Positions 12,804-26,296 of a stretch of 64,000 nucleotides of DNA are shown in pieces (the first letter of the stretch is position 1; each line of letters starts with the position of its first letter). Origin of the DNA: Pithys albifrons albifrons (taxonomy: Eukaryota; Chordata; Aves; Passeriformes; Thamnophilidae). The stretch lies in contig NC_092497.1 of assembly GCF_047495875.1 (NCBI RefSeq), positions 33,301,375 through 33,365,374 of the forward strand, written 5' to 3'. The translations under genes were made by a program, and so were the position numbers. The notes under the pieces are model-generated. The model searched no databases. It saw only the letters and a program-made list of their open reading frames with translations, and had not been told where the DNA came from.

Positions 12804-15800
12804 CTGCTATGCTAAATAGGATTTTGTGAATAAAGAGAAAGAAGGTATTTTAAATTTCATTCTCCATAAACTAAAATGACTGAAAAAAAATATATAAGGG
12901 TGCTAACGATTGCAACTGTGAGCTTATGGTTTGGGTGATAGAAGAGCTACAAAATGAGTCTTGTCACACATTTCCATCACTTGTATTTAGCTTGATCCTA
13001 GAATCTTTGTCATTTGGTGGGGTTCTAACTAATAAGATTTGAAAACTAGTTACAATGCATTCTAGTTCCTCAGGTTGCAAGAACAGGGTAAATTCAAGAA
13101 AAATAAAGAATTCCATCAGTGGTGCTGTAAGCTTGATGTTGCCAGAAAAGATGGGGTTTATTGTTTTTTGTATTGAGGTCCTCCATTTCTAAAATGTACA
13201 GCTGCATCTTGTACTGAAAAAAGCCCTGTCACAGTAATCTTCGAAAACGGTCATTTCAAAAATGGAATGGTTCACCATAGAGAAGTTCTGGTATGAATCA
13301 ACTGTGGTTTATACCGTAACTGCTTGACATCAACAGTGTGATAAAAATAAATTTGTTATGCAAAGTGTCAGTTTCCATTTTACATATGCAACTTCTAATT
13401 TTGCTGCATGGATTTACATAACCACTTCAAAGAAGTTTATTTCCATGGGAATGGTCCAAACCTCAGTTAACAATACACAGGATAACTTGAAGCAGAAAAC
13501 AGATGGCAGTAATAATATCAAGGTGTGCCACTAGCAAGGCGTTCTTTCTATACTGCTGACTAACCTACCCATCAGGTAAGAAGTGTGGCAAGACTAATTG
13601 AGATAAGGGTAAACTCATAGAAATTTTTGAGGTTTCTTCAAGGGTTTCAGATTTGAATATTTTTTTCCTTGCCAAATGTAAAATACAAGCTGTTTTTTCA
13701 CCTTCCATCAAAGTTTCTCTTCTAGTCATATGATCAGGGATAACTTTGTGAACAAAAGATATTGTTTCTTAGTTTTGTTTCAAAAGTTAAGAAATAAGGA
13801 AAGCACTTGAGTACAAGAAATCAAGTTTTATCTACAATATTAAGAAAAATGATGAAACTAACCCTGCGATCCTTTGCAGATATTTTCATGTGATTCATAT
13901 TGTAGGTTTCTGTTAAGAAATTACTGATTTATTTTTATTTTGGTTTCTCTCTCAGTTATACTTTGTGGTCTTTGAATGGAAATATTCCTTAGAAAGGGTG
14001 TTCTACAGTTGTTCTCTGTTTCATCTCCAAAGTATGGATGACATTTCCAAGCTTGTTTAATAATTATGTTCAAAAAACCAAAACAAACACACACACCCCC
14101 ACCCCCCCACACCCAAACCAATCGACCAAACTAAAAACACAATAGGGAAATTATGGGAATATAAATAGAACTTCTATCAAATGGCATACTTATAGAAAAT
14201 AGGAAATAAATCTCTGCATCAAGAACAGTCTAACCAGAGTATATCACCACCTGTCAGATAAGGAAAAAATATCTGCCCTATTTGAAATCCACCTCTTACA
14301 AAAATGACAGTTTCAGAGGTGAATGACAACTTAAATTAAGAAATCACCCAAATCTCACATTTTTTCATTATATAGTCACAAGTGTATTTTTCCTTAAAAA
14401 TTTGCTTTTCTACTAATTTATATTGTAAGAAAATTAATGTAGTAAACTGATAAATGGATGCAGAAAATTCTGGATCCATTGCAGTCTTTTTTTTTTTTAA
14501 ATAATGTTTTCACAGGATAACTTTTTACATTGAGACATCTGTTTTTTAATACTCTGGTTCTATTGGAATATTTTGATGAAAGCACAGATTAGAAAACAAT
14601 CTAATTTTATCCAATGCATCTTTGCAGGGCAGGAAATCTTATTGAAATTAAAATCAATTTATCTTTCAACCCATTTTAGCAAGATTCAGCTCTACACTAT
14701 TTTTTAAATGGAAGAAATTTAATCTGTGTATATCAACACAGATGCAGTAATTTTTTATTATCCTTTATTAGAGAAGGGATGATTGCTACAAAATTCTGAG
14801 TGTATTTTTGATTATCAGAGAGAATTTTTTTATAAAACCTTGTAACAAATTGTAGAGAGTAAACCAAAGTCCTTTCCAGTGTTTGTTTTGTAAGGATTTT
14901 TGTTTTGCTTTCAAAGGTGTTTTAATTTAAGATATTAAGATTCGTAAATTAAGGAAAACCACAGGTTCTTCTGAAATTAAAACTTCTCCTGCATAATCCC
15001 TTTAGTTATTTCTGTAGCTTCCTACAGGAATTAAACAATGGCATCATCTAACACTGGCATTCAAAATGCTTTCAGATATATTTTATGGATCAAAGAGCAT
15101 TTCACTTGGTGAATCTTGTCATAATAAGTTTTCCTATTTCCATTAAACATGCTTTGTGAAGAAATAACAATTTGAAATAAACACTTTCTTCTTCAACAAA
15201 TAATATTTTAAAGCTTCTAGTCAACTTATGGCTTACAGAACGAGCTCTGTAAGTATCAGTTTATACACTTCACAGTGTTACTGGAACAACTGCTGCCTCA
15301 GTTTATAGTAATATGATGAAAGAATCATCTTTTGGTATGTGTCGTTCTTTAACATTGAGTTACTGCAACAAATGCACCTCATAAATGCGGAATTTAGGTA
15401 GAGAGCGAAGCACTTTTTCCTCTCTTTTTTTTTGCCTTTTTTTTTTTTTGGCAAAGAACTTAATAGGCAGCTTAATTTAGACAATGGTGTTATCTGGGTT
15501 AGAAAGACTAGCAAGTGATGTGTCTCCAGAGAGAGGAAGAGAGAGAAAAAGGGAGGGGGAGAAGAGAGAGAGGAAGAATTACATGCTGGTTAAGAATATG
15601 CAGTGAGTTTCATTTAATATCAATGAAACAAGGAAGATAAATCTGCCAGTATAGTCACTTGAGAGTTTGCAAGTCATTTGACATATTGAAACTTACTAGA
15701 GAACATGAGTAAGATGTTATGGGAAGACTACATCTCTTTTATTGAAAAACTGAACTTTGCGGCTGGTTAAGCATAGTAAAGTGCTAACAATTGCTATTTT

Positions 15801-18800
15801 CTGTGCAGAACTTTAGAAAATGTTAAAAAAATACCCAGGTAACTGTGGTGGTGGCAAAATTTTGCCTTTCTGTGCTGTTTTTGTCATCTGTTTCTAATTA
15901 GCATTCTATACAAACACATATTTTTGCATATATTTTACCCTTGGCATTTTAGCCCTCTTCTGCAAAGGCCCCTTAGTACCATATGCTTCTGTTTTTCTTC
16001 ATTGTATGATGTGATCTCTTCTGACTGTTACATGCACGTGAAAGGACAGTGGGCTTTTGGGTTAGAAGAAACCATGCTTTAAGAGAGCACATGTCAGTTG
16101 CTCTTCAGTGGTTTGGGGCTGATTGCATCTGACAAGTGTTGTAGCTACTCATCATAATGGATGTCTATGCTTTAGCAGAGGAGAGGTGAAGAGGATGTAA
16201 TTCCCAGTGGTAGAAGGCAACAAGAACTATTATTTAATTACGGGCTAAAATAAAAATCCCTCGTAATCCCTTGTTGGTTTCCAGACTTGTCTCTTCCTTC
16301 TCTCTACAAGGCAACAATCAGGGCTTTTAATGCAGCACAGACAGTTATGCCAGTTAGAAAAATAGCTCCAAAAAGATATAATGTGCTCAATTTTTTTCCA
16401 CTTTTAAGCACAGAAGTCAGTATATATATGTCATCAGTTCTTGAAATCTAGAAATCATTCACATTTTTTTACCTGCTTAAAAGATTATTTTTCTTAATCC
16501 ACACCTTGAAATAACAATTCCACATTAAACAGCAGCTTTGTCTGAGATCTGGAGGTTGCTTGCTTTATTCATCAGGAAGACTTGATTACTTCTCTGACTG
16601 AATCCCTGCACCTTGTTTTGATTTAGTTCAAAACACCTGGCCCAGTTTTCTGTGAAATGTTTTTCTTATCTGGAGGAAAAAAGTCTTTGTTATGATTGCT
16701 CTGGAAAAAACCAGGCTTGTGATCATCTGCTTTGTTTTCATTACAGACTTCACATATATCTGGGTAGTAAAAGACAGCAGTGTCAAAACTCGTCTTCAGG
16801 CACCGCAAATACAATTAAGATTTTACATTCAGAATTAAATGGGAACAACATTTAAGATTTCATAAATGAAAGAGGATTAAAACAAAGAAAGAAAGAAAAA
16901 AAAAAACAGAGTAAAACACCCAGAAAACCTCAGCAAAATCCCAACGTTGCCCCAGTCCTAAACTAGAAACTACCCTTGGTAAATGAAGGGTAGTCAAGTT
17001 TGGTCCCCATTAGCCCAAACTGTTTTCAGTCAGACACACACATTCCGGTGCAATGCTGGGTTGAGATGTTTTTATTGATATGCTTTATTTTGCCTTTAAC
17101 TAGTGTAAGGACAAGTGGAGGTATTTCACTGAAGCTAGTATTAGTGTATGAGTATTAAAATGATACTGAAATAGTATAATCCTAAGATTTATCCTATACA
17201 TAAGATGTTTCAAGTCTGACCATAAGATAAATATATCAGAAATAAAGAAATAAATCTCTTATGAAACACAAAAACCCACAAGCACTGGAAATAGAATTTC
17301 ATTCTTCCTGTATAAGTGATCCTTTTTTTCACAAACTGCTGCACAGGAAAATTTGCAGATTGAAATTTATTAACTGTCTCAATACAGGTGGGCTAGATGC
17401 CCACCCTGAGGGCAGTCTATGAAAATGACAATGCTGTACTATACATAATTATTGTTTGACCAGCTTTTCAGATGCAATACTTCATAATGCATGCAACATT
17501 CATCAAAAGTTTATGAACTTAATACAGACTTATTTTAAATAGAAGTTGCATTTCATTTAAATTTAAGCTCTGGGGCTTTTTAAAAAATACCTTTCTTAAC
17601 CCACTTTCAGCTGACAGGAGGATGTTTGCTACTGAATATCTGCCATGTAAAAGACCTCTAAAGCTCAGTGGATCTCTTCCTGTAGTTACAATGCATAAAA
17701 TCTTCCAGTTGTACATTTTATCATGTATTTTTTAACATCAACACGCTATATAGGCTCTGATACATGGTTATTTTACTGTTGCAAATCAAATTTACAAAAA
17801 CAGCCATATGAACTACTCACATGAATGCTTTGTTATATACTGTTTCGTAATGATCATTCATTCACTTAAAGATCCATATTTCTACTCTATTTTGAAATTT
17901 TCAGAAGTAGAAAGTTTCTCTCCACTCTTTTCTGTTTCTTTTTAAACCTCACAAATTGTTGGAGTGGCCTAATGTCTTGCTGTGTGCATTCTGAAGAGTG
18001 ACACAGAGTTATTCATACACATACTGTCAACTGATACCAAATATTTAGCATAAATGATTGGATGTTGTAGAGTGATCTCCTCCCAAACCCTTCTGTATTT
18101 AAAAATATTTCCTGAGAAGATTTAAACTTGACACTAATTTTATCAATAGACACAACATTTACCTTGAAATTAAAGCTGAATGAACAGGTGAATGACATTC
18201 TGAGTGGCCCATTTCAAACAGAAATAGCAAAAGACAGCCAACTCATATTAGAAAACCCAACTATGAAGAAATAGTCCTTGCATATTTGAGAACTAGGCTG
18301 AAGTTCCCTTGACAACTGAGCCAAAGGTCAATGGAAATTGAGACGAGCTCAGACTTTGATGCTTGACTTGTGTCATGAGAAAAATAAAACGACAATTTGT
18401 CTAACAGCCAAAGGGTAAGGAAACTAGAGGAATCAAAAGAGGTAAGGCTGAACTTTGTGCAGAAATAAAAACAAAACAAAACAAAACAATGAAACAAAAA
18501 AACCCAATTAAAATAAGCATTTGGAAAAAAACCCCATTATGTAATTAGGAGATACTTCCAGGTTCTTGATTTCAACACTGTATTTCTATTTAGGCAACAT
18601 TTACGTTTATGTTTGGAGTAAAAGTGAATAAAGGAGCAAGAAGAGCCTTGTCTCCTTCTACTGAAAAAAATGTTATTTTTGAACATTAATGACAGCAATT
18701 TATCCCTCCTCAATCAATATGAACAATAGCAATGGCTAACTCGGTTTTAAGGCACTGAACATGCCTGAAAAAACTGGGCCAAAACTTTGACCAAAACTGG

Positions 18801-20990
18801 GCAAAGAAAAGGAGAAAATGATTGAAAGGTAATTGCAAGTTCTTTGTCATCCATGGCATAGGAAAACAGTGCACCACATTGTCTGGGAGAGAGCAACAAA
18901 GTGCCAGACCTGAAGTCACCTGTTAGTGGACTGTTTTTTTCTCATCTCACTTTTGGGGAAGAAGTCTAAGTATATCAACATTCAATTTGACATGGAGGGA
19001 GTACTGCAAGGGTTAATGTCCCTGCAGGTCAGTTCTGGAGGGTGGGATGTGAAAAGCATTCCCTGCAGGTACAGCATCAGTTGATATTGCTCAAGTTTTC
19101 TTAGCTGATAACTGCCTTGAAGGTAATTTAAAGATTCCTGTGGCTGCTTTAGCCCTAGGCTACATGCATGGCAGATGAGTATACATGAGTATAGCCTGGT
19201 CCTATGAGTGCACTACCTTTGTCAAAGGAATTGCACCCCCTTTTCCATGACAGCATATCCTCAATGTCCTCTGCAGTACACACTGTACAGTGCTGCTTAC
19301 ATGGGAGGAGGCATAATGATGGACAGTATTTTGCACTTCTTCCTACTCTTTTGGACAGATGGCAAGTGTTTATGTCTTTCCATGTGGCTGCACACTGGAC
19401 AAGATGATCAAGACAGATGATTTATATTGGAGCTCATTAGGGATGAGATTCTGTCTACAGTAGGTTAATTTCACTGGGATGCCTATAAATAGGGCTATTC
19501 TTTGTCTCTGACTAACAGCATACCTTTGAAACAGCTTTGATCCACCTGCCGTGCACATACATAGATCATAGACTTCCCAACTATGAACATTTCAGAGCTG
19601 TTCACATATATTTAGATTTAGAATAGTGTGTGGATTTCTGTGTTGGTTTTGTTTTTGCTTTTTTTCCCTTTTTCTTCCACTGTCAGTTGTCCAAATATAG
19701 GAAATGTATATATAGTATATTAGGCATCAGGACTTGCCTGTGCCAAGAAACAGGAGAAAAGGAGCACTGAGGACTGTGATGGGAGGGGGGAAAGGAACCT
19801 CTCAGCTCTGGACAGAAAGCAAGACATAAGCCAGTCTTTTCCCTATGAAAGCTGAACAGCCTGGTAAAATCTCTGAGGACCTTTGTAGAAAGCATGCAAA
19901 TGAAGGCTGAAGATTCAAGCAGAAATTCAGAAGAAAACCTTTGAGATTTACCGACTGCTCTTCTTAATCATAAAGCAGGGGGTCCTTTCCTCATTTGTTG
20001 GTCCACTCACACTTCAAACAAATCTGAAACATTACAATGCATGGAGGTTGATCAATAGTGTAGAAAAACCTCATTTACTCACTAGCCAGGCAGTTTTAAA
20101 ACCTTCAGATTTTTCTAAGTCTAGGTTATTAACCGTCTGACTGTAATCACATCTTCACCATAGGGAGCTTCAAAAGCTTTTTATTTGCATTGAATCAGTT
20201 GTCTTCTTCCCTGTCTTTCCCCCCCCTGGAAATAAGCTTAAATAATTCAACAAACTGCACACATGGCTAGTGATTATTGAACCATTCTGAAACACTCCAG
20301 GCAAATGGACCATTATGTAGCAGTCATTCCAGTCATTGGGAGAAAAATGTATACATATATATGTATAACCCTTGCCTCTCTCGCATTTGAGTGTGGGTGT
20401 GTGTGACATTATGAGGACAGGGATATTTATAAATATTTCCTTCTCTCAGTGACTTTGTGACTGTCCCCCAAAAAGAAACAGTGTTAGAAGGCTGAATCAG
20501 AGATGAGCCATGACATTTTATGGTGAGTAAAGAGTGAGCATTGTAAAGGTAACAAAAGATTTTTAACACTATATCTTTTCACCCTGAAAGGGAATGGCAT
20601 TTTTCTTTCATGCTACATATCTGCATGCAGGCATCATATGATTCTGCCAATTAATTATGTAAGCTATGCAACACACAAGCTTGTATCTCTGTGCACAAAT
20701 GTCACGAGTGGGTAAATAATAAAAAATACTAAAACAAACTGATTAGTTCAATTGATTATTTTTAGTAGTAGATTTTTTAAAAGGATAACATTATTTAAAT
20801 TATCAAAATGAACATTTTAAGGGAAGTAAAAATGTAGAAGTACTAAGAAAATCTCAGTTCAAAATTAAAACACAACTTTTCATCATATAATGTGTTATGG
20901 TTGTATCCAATATTTCTAAACTGAGTGCCTCACTCAGCCTTTTGGCTTTTGTCAATATCTGCCCTGTAATGAGAAACCTGTGTGAGTGGC
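12804..20990. other. AT-rich stretch with no recognised gene
   Basis: I see no coding region or known repeat family. Low-complexity tracts occur: a C/A-rich run at 14083-14117, a poly-T run near 15421-15450, a purine-rich GA tract at about 15525-15580, and an (AAAAC)n run at about 18467-18490. The open frames here are short and lack motifs. Confidence 0.6.

Positions 20991-21066
<76 letters not shown>
20991..21066. repeat. (ATCT)n microsatellite, 19 uninterrupted units
   Basis: This is a perfect tetranucleotide array of 76 bp with no interruption. Such purity suggests that it is still length-polymorphic. It creates false open frames of YLSI repeats on the plus strand. Confidence 0.98.
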
Positions 21067-21499
21067 GTTGTTACCAGAAGAGGTGAAAACAAATTAACAA
21101 ATGTAATTCAAAAACTGCAAAAAATAGTTCATGTGATATTATCAAAATGTACAGCAAGTAACACAAAACCAGAAGGGAGAACCTTATAAAAAACCTGATA
21201 ACATTAGCTTTAGATCTGAGCCTTTCTATTTAAGCAAAGAGAAACCAATATACAGTGACACAAAACTCTTCCTGTGTACTGAGGACAATTAATACACTTG
21301 TTCCCCAGTTGCACATCTGTTACATGGGCAGATATACAGTGAAAATGGATAACAAGTAGTGTTCAGAACCCACTGTATGAGGTCAAATCTGATTAGTAGC
21401 CCTCCATGTCACGTTGAGTAGAATAGAAATGTTAGATGCATAAATACTGTAATCCTGGCAAAAACTTCTTAGCACAATTCAACTTCTCCATAATGTAGG

Positions 21500-21502
<3 letters not shown>

Positions 21503-21558
<56 letters not shown>

Positions 21559-21584
21559 TTATGTGTGTGTGTGTGTGTGTGTGT

Positions 21585-21615
<31 letters not shown>

Positions 21616-21688
21616 CAGAGACAGACCGCGACAGAGAGAGACAGAGGGAGACAGAGAGAGAGAGAGAGACAGAGAGAGAGAGAGAGAA
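21503..21688. repeat. Compound microsatellite (TA)n-(TG)n-(GA / GACAGA)n
   Basis: A (TA)n run (21503-21552) is followed by a short AT linker, a (TG)n run (21562-21584), then GA dinucleotides mixed with GACAGA hexamers up to 21688. The three arrays abut and produce a false open frame of Ser/Leu/Cys and Tyr/Ile repeats on the minus strand. Confidence 0.97.
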
Positions 21689-22533
21689 CTCTACCTCTAG
21701 TTAATACTGGTTTCAAATATTTCAGTTAACAGTTTTTCCTATACTGAAGACTCTGATACCTCAGAAACAGACAATGGGATCCTCCACTGAGTAAACAACT
21801 CTTTCCTTCTCACTGATTTGGGTGGTGGCATACACCCAAGATGCTCTCGTCTGAGTGTCTTCTTCATGAGTGAGATTCCTTCATAAATGTGGTTGCTTTG
21901 CAAATCAGTTCTATGTCATGTGCATTTAAAGTGCTTTTAAAGTGCACTTTACCAACTTATTGAAGATTATCCTAAAATAATTATCGATAGCCTGGGCCTC
22001 ACAATGGCTCCAGCAAGGAAAAAGGGAATTCAGGTAAGAAAAAGAGGCATGACAGGATAATTTGTTGCTGTGCTAAGTAAAAAATTACATTGATTTTAGT
22101 GTTAAGAATGTATTTCATCATTGCCAGTTTGATGACTGGCTTTTCGAAGCTACCCCTAAATGTGAAGCTATGGCAAAATATAAATCTTTGATATTTATAG
22201 GATTACTTTGTTAAAAATCTTGAGAATTACTGTTCTACAGATGTTTCTGGGTTTGAATGAAGTGGGTTCAAAGTTGAAGGAAAGAATCATCACAATTTTC
22301 AGAAGTATCCCTGCTGAATTGGAGAATGGTGCAAAAAAAAGGAATTACAGATTTATGCTCAGATTGTTGGCAAATCTGTATAAGAGGAAGATAAAATGAG
22401 GCAACAAGAATTTACAGCCACACTGAAAATCAAAATATGGGCCCCAGGAGTGCCACCTCTTGCAAGTAGACTGCAGCATTTACTGTGCTGATATTCTGCA
22501 TGTCCCCTGAGAACTGGGATAACTGAAACCAAC
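21689..22533. other. Unannotated stretch
   Basis: No gene or repeat family recognised. The small open frame at 22208-22399 has no motif and looks random. Confidence 0.5.
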
Positions 22534-22896
22534 TGTGGAGGGAATGGCTTCTCAGAGAACACACCACAAACAAAACCAAAAAGACTTTATTCAACAGGAG
22601 AGCTGACTTTTAAGGAGTTAGTTCAGGGAAGGGCTTAGAAGGGGGTGGAACCATAGGAGGGATTGGGTAAAACATGTGTTGTAAACCTTTAACATCCAAT
22701 GAGAGCAGAGTGAGATGGTCTGAGGGGAGGGCTCTAGATAACTGACAACCCGGACAGAGCAAGGGGTGAGAAATGAATGAGGGCAGTGTAGAAGCCACAC
22801 ACAGGGGTCAGGGATACAGAACTTCTTGGAACTCAAACCTGTAGAGTGAAAAGTGTATTAATGATAAACTCCAACCACAGGTCTGGTATTCCCACA
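22534..22896 (-). mobile_element. Probable solo retroviral LTR (minus)
   Basis: On the minus strand the block runs from TGTGGGAATACC to CCATTCCCTCCACA, so both ends have the TGTGG/CCACA form expected of an LTR. In order it holds a CCAAT box (CTCATTGGATG), a TATA-like CCTTAAAAGT and a polyadenylation signal (GAATAAAG, plus-strand tttatt at about 22585). The spacing between TATA-like box and poly(A) signal is short, as in gamma-retrovirus-like LTRs. I could not find a matching target duplication at these ends, so the exact borders and family are uncertain. Confidence 0.5.
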
Positions 22897-24460
22897 TTGG
22901 GAGACCTAAATTAAATGAAGAGGGCTAATTTTCCCATTGTAACTTTCTTCTGACGCTTCTTTGTATTTGTGTGCAGCATTACTTTTCCCTCCTGTTATGA
23001 CCTGCCTCTGAGGCAGGCTAGCTGAAGTTCTTGTTACTATATCCCTTGCAGTGAATTAGAGTGACATCATTGAATGACTAGTGCATGTGTATGAGACAGA
23101 TTTATTTTAAAACAATTTAACTCCAGCAGATGGGAGGTATGTGCCAGTGTGGGTTTTTTTCCATAAAGGTATAAAATGTCATGTAGAAAATATGTAAGGA
23201 ACAGAAAAAAAGGGTAAGAGCAGCTAATGAACAGAAAAGTTACCACCCACCCATGGATTCTGTGACTGGACTGTTGCAGTTTGAAGGTCCATGATCACAA
23301 TGGTCACAGTTTTGATCTGTTAGAGGTGGGGTCTCATGAAACAAAGAGTTTGCTGGGTTTTATACACTCAAGTTAGCATGGAAATGCTTAGATCCCTACC
23401 TAGAAAGAGAATTCTTCATGTCTGATGCAACACTATAGGGCATGCACAGTCTTCCAATGAAAACTTGCTGAAGGTGGTGCTTTGGGGTTCTTGGTGGTAC
23501 ATAGCTTCCTCTAGGGATATGACCACTGTTTGACCCTGCCTCTTGTGACTGCACAAATGTGTCTTAGGATGGAAAGGGGGAAGCTGGCATTGAAATCATC
23601 CTTTTTAATTTTGTTTCTGTAAAATAAAAACTCAAGAATAATTCTGAACAATTATTCATGGATAAAGGAAAGCAAAATAGGGAATACATAAAAAGATATG
23701 AAAGAACATAAAATTCTAAACAATTTCACTATAAGCAATATTTGTAATCATGGATTGATGTTAATATGTCTAGCTAAGTAAACTCTTTAACTTACTTTTG
23801 TTGTTCTATTTTAGGATTTATTCTCATGAATGATTATTTAAGCTATCTTTCTAAAAGCCTTTATTAAAACTGATTTACAAACAAGTAACAATAATGAACC
23901 AAATCGCTTTGATGACTGTTTTACGGTTTGTATGTTTTCTCTGACTTTAAGCTTTTTTCCTGAGGGCATTTTTTAAATACAGGGTTTGTTCTTGAAAACT
24001 TTTATTCAAGCTAATATTTCTGCAAATGAACAACTTTGTTTAATTCAGGATTATGTGTCTTTTGACTCTTATTTGAGGGTGTTTATGTATATATGAAACA
24101 GTGTATTTGTGCAAACTAGACAGCTCTGTTAGTAGTTTCATTCTCACATGTTCATTCACATATTTATTTAGGGCGCCCTTTCACTCAAACATTCACACAA
24201 ACACACCGGAATTTTTTTTTTTGCTGTGTTTTTGTGATTATGAAATGAGAAATTGTCATTTTTGTTCCTTATTCTTGGATTAGCAACATCTCTTTCGTCT
24301 TTCAGTTGCTGTTCTGGTGAGAATATAATTTGTAAAATATGGACATACCTGCATGATGTTCAATTTAAAATTAAAAAAAACATATAAAATATTCTTACAG
24401 TTCAGAGATAACATGGTACTCCCCCTTTATTTTTTTGTACGGGCTGATGATTTCTGTAGC
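22897..24460. other. Unannotated stretch
   Basis: AT-rich sequence; nothing recognised. Confidence 0.5.
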
Positions 24461-24469
24461 TCTGGTGCT

Positions 24470-25610
24470 GTTTCTCCCAGCTACTGCAGCTGGCTGTTTG
24501 CTCTCTCTTGGCGGGGAAAGGGGGCGAGGGGGGTGGTGGTGGTGGAGCTGTTGGCGATGTTTGGGTTCATGCTGGAAGTGCCTTGTTCGCTATAGATATG
24601 CAAAACTTTGAAAGACAAGTGTTTTAGGTAATTAACATTTGAACTGCGAGCTGCAACAGAACAAAAGAGCTTCCTTTAGCACAGGTAACAGGAAAAACCA
24701 CTGGAGGAGAAAAAAGGTTTTAAACTCTTGTTTGATGACAGAAAAAAAACCAACCAAAAAACCCAGAGAAAAACAGAGAGAAAAACAATTCTCTACTTTA
24801 ACGATCACTAAAAGTCACAGCTAGTGAGTTTTTGTGGCTGCTTTAGGCAGAGCAGAAATGGCTGGGAAGGATCTTCAGGCTCTTGCTTCTGCCCAAGCTC
24901 ATTACTCATGACTGCTTCAGCCTGCTCAGTTGTCTTTGCAACTACATATGCTAGGCACGCCCCCGCCGCATCCGCGCGGGTTTTAACATGGAAGCTGCCA
25001 TGTGAGCCACGCGGCTCGCATACGGAGGCACTGCTGCCGCTGGCTGCTGGCTGCTGTGCTGCCCGCACCGCGCTCTCGGAATGCCACTGGGGCTGGTGCT
25101 GCTGCCAGGGCTGCTGCCAGGGTTCCTGCCGGTCTCTCACCGCTGCCAATCTTGCTGCGTCGCTACTCCGTGCTGTTCGTGCTGGCTCACTTGGGCCACT
25201 GCTGCTGCTGCCGCTTCGGCTGCTTCACGCAGGCACCGCAGCAGCCCAGGGCACCTCCGCGCTAGGCGCGGCTCTACACGCTGCTGTTTCTGATCCGTGC
25301 CATAGCTATGCTTACCGTGGCAGTGCGGTATGAGTCTTGAAAAACGTGCTCTGCTGCGCTGAATACGTGTGTTTTCATGCAGTGTGTCCGCCATTGAGGC
25401 AAGCCCACCAGAACACTGCGACTACTTTTTTGTGGGTTGCTGTCCGTGTTTGCAGCTGCTGTGCCACTGTTGGAGCTGCTTCTGCCACTGCGCCTACTCC
25501 TGCCGCGTGGACGCAGCACTGGCCACTTTTGGCTGTCCCAGGTCTCTGCCACCGGGATCCCAGGGGCTCTTGCTGAGGTCTCCAGCAGTGAGTACACTGC
25601 CATTTTGCCA
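24470..25610 (-). other. GC/CpG-rich segment, probable internal region of a decayed retroelement
   Basis: The base composition changes sharply here. About 24950-25560 is rich in CpG and in CTG/CAG and GCC/GGC triplets, against AT-rich flanks; a smaller GC-rich patch lies at 24470-24600. Open frames appear on both strands because stop codons are rare in GC-rich sequence. The minus frame gives Gln/Trp/Pro-rich and Ala/Gln-rich text. Its position directly downstream (minus sense) of a gag-like start and a probable LTR makes ERV internal sequence my first choice. A host CpG-island promoter is the main alternative. Confidence 0.35.
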
Positions 25611-25691
25611 CATTTTTTCACTGTGTTTTTTGAGAGTCTCAAGCGCTTTCCTGCATTCCTTGGGACTTTTTGCTGCTTGTTCATCATTGTC

Positions 25692-25844
25692 CTATTCAGA
25701 GTCACTAAAAGTGAGCTCTGGGTCGTTTTGTTGGTCTTTTAAAGCCAATCTTTTCAATGACAGATCTTCTGAGCTGCGCTGCTTAAGCAGACTTTTCATA
25801 ATCGAGGATACATGTTTCTGCTCAGTAGATAGATTTACCCTCAT
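25692..25844 (-). pseudogene. Short gag-like (matrix-like) open frame
   Basis: A 50-codon frame on the minus strand begins MRVNLSTEQKHV and continues with a basic, leucine-rich segment (MKSLLKQR), ending ..FSDSE before TAG. The charged helical start and its place downstream of a probable LTR and splice donor recall the matrix end of a retroviral gag. The same frame continues past the stop with ..ECRKALETLKKHSEKMW.., consistent with a longer gag broken by stops. I do not see a major homology region or zinc knuckle, so the family is not established. Confidence 0.3.
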
Positions 25845-25891
25845 ATTTACTTATTAATTGCAAAGTTCTTGTAGACTCTTAGTTCGCAGTC

Positions 25892-25900
25892 GCTCACCTG
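25892..25900 (-). promoter_or_regulatory. Possible splice donor CAG|GTGAGC in ERV leader
   Basis: The minus strand reads TTGCAGGTGAGCGAC, a near-consensus 5' splice site about 50 nt upstream of the gag-like start. Retroviral leaders usually hold the major splice donor in this place. This is supported only by the match and the context. Confidence 0.3.
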
Positions 25901-25949
25901 CAATTTTCCTGCAGGGACACTAGTTCCGGAATTCATTTGAAGTTTGGCC

Positions 25950-26275
25950 ACTCACCATAACAGGAACAGTGGTGCTGCTACTCTGTTTCAGCGTAAGGGC
26001 TCTGGTCGGCTGGCTTCCAAATATTGGTAGCCAAGGCCCTGGGCCTCGCCTTGGGTGCCTTTTGTTATGGTCAATAATTATATGGACTCCATCCCAGGGA
26101 AGAACAGTTTATTATAAACAGTATCCAAATAATATAGTCTTAGTATAATTGAGAGTCAGTTATGCTAAAAGGGGACTGGGTCATACTAACTAAGGGATTA
26201 CCGTATGTCTATCATGTGGAGAACAAGTATCTAGAGCTAGTCCATTATTCATGAACACAACAAAAGGGGAACAAT
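25950..26275 (-). mobile_element. Probable ERV LTR, 3' part (split by RTE copy 1)
   Basis: In minus sense this is the downstream half of a probable LTR of about 600 bp that continues from 30499-30179 across the nested RTE. It holds a polyadenylation signal AATAAA (plus 26108-26113) and TATA-like AT-rich text (CTATATTATTTGG). The leader with splice donor and gag-like start follows. No clear TG..CA end or primer-binding site could be placed at the 3' border, so the limits are approximate. Confidence 0.4.
26262..26275. repeat. Target site duplication of RTE copy 1 (left)
   Basis: The 13-mer aaaggggaacaat ends here at 26275 and recurs at 30179-30191, flanking the RTE insertion. A duplication of this length fits LINE target-primed integration. 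Confidence 0.85.
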
Positions 26276-26296
26276 CATCATCATCATATGGCTAGG

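Noticed and set aside
20991..21066. CRISPR-like array
   Set aside because: Uninterrupted 4-bp units without spacers, in a eukaryotic context.
20897..21189. Frames with YLSI or IYLS repeats
   Set aside because: They are translations of the (ATCT)n array.
21432..21716. 94-codon minus frame with Ser/Leu/Cys and Tyr/Ile repeats
   Set aside because: It is a translation of the compound microsatellite.
24824..25333. 169-codon plus-strand frame rich in Leu, Ala, Cys and Ser
   Set aside because: It lies in the GC-rich block where all frames are open, has low-complexity composition and no domain or splice context. The minus strand fits the retroelement context better.
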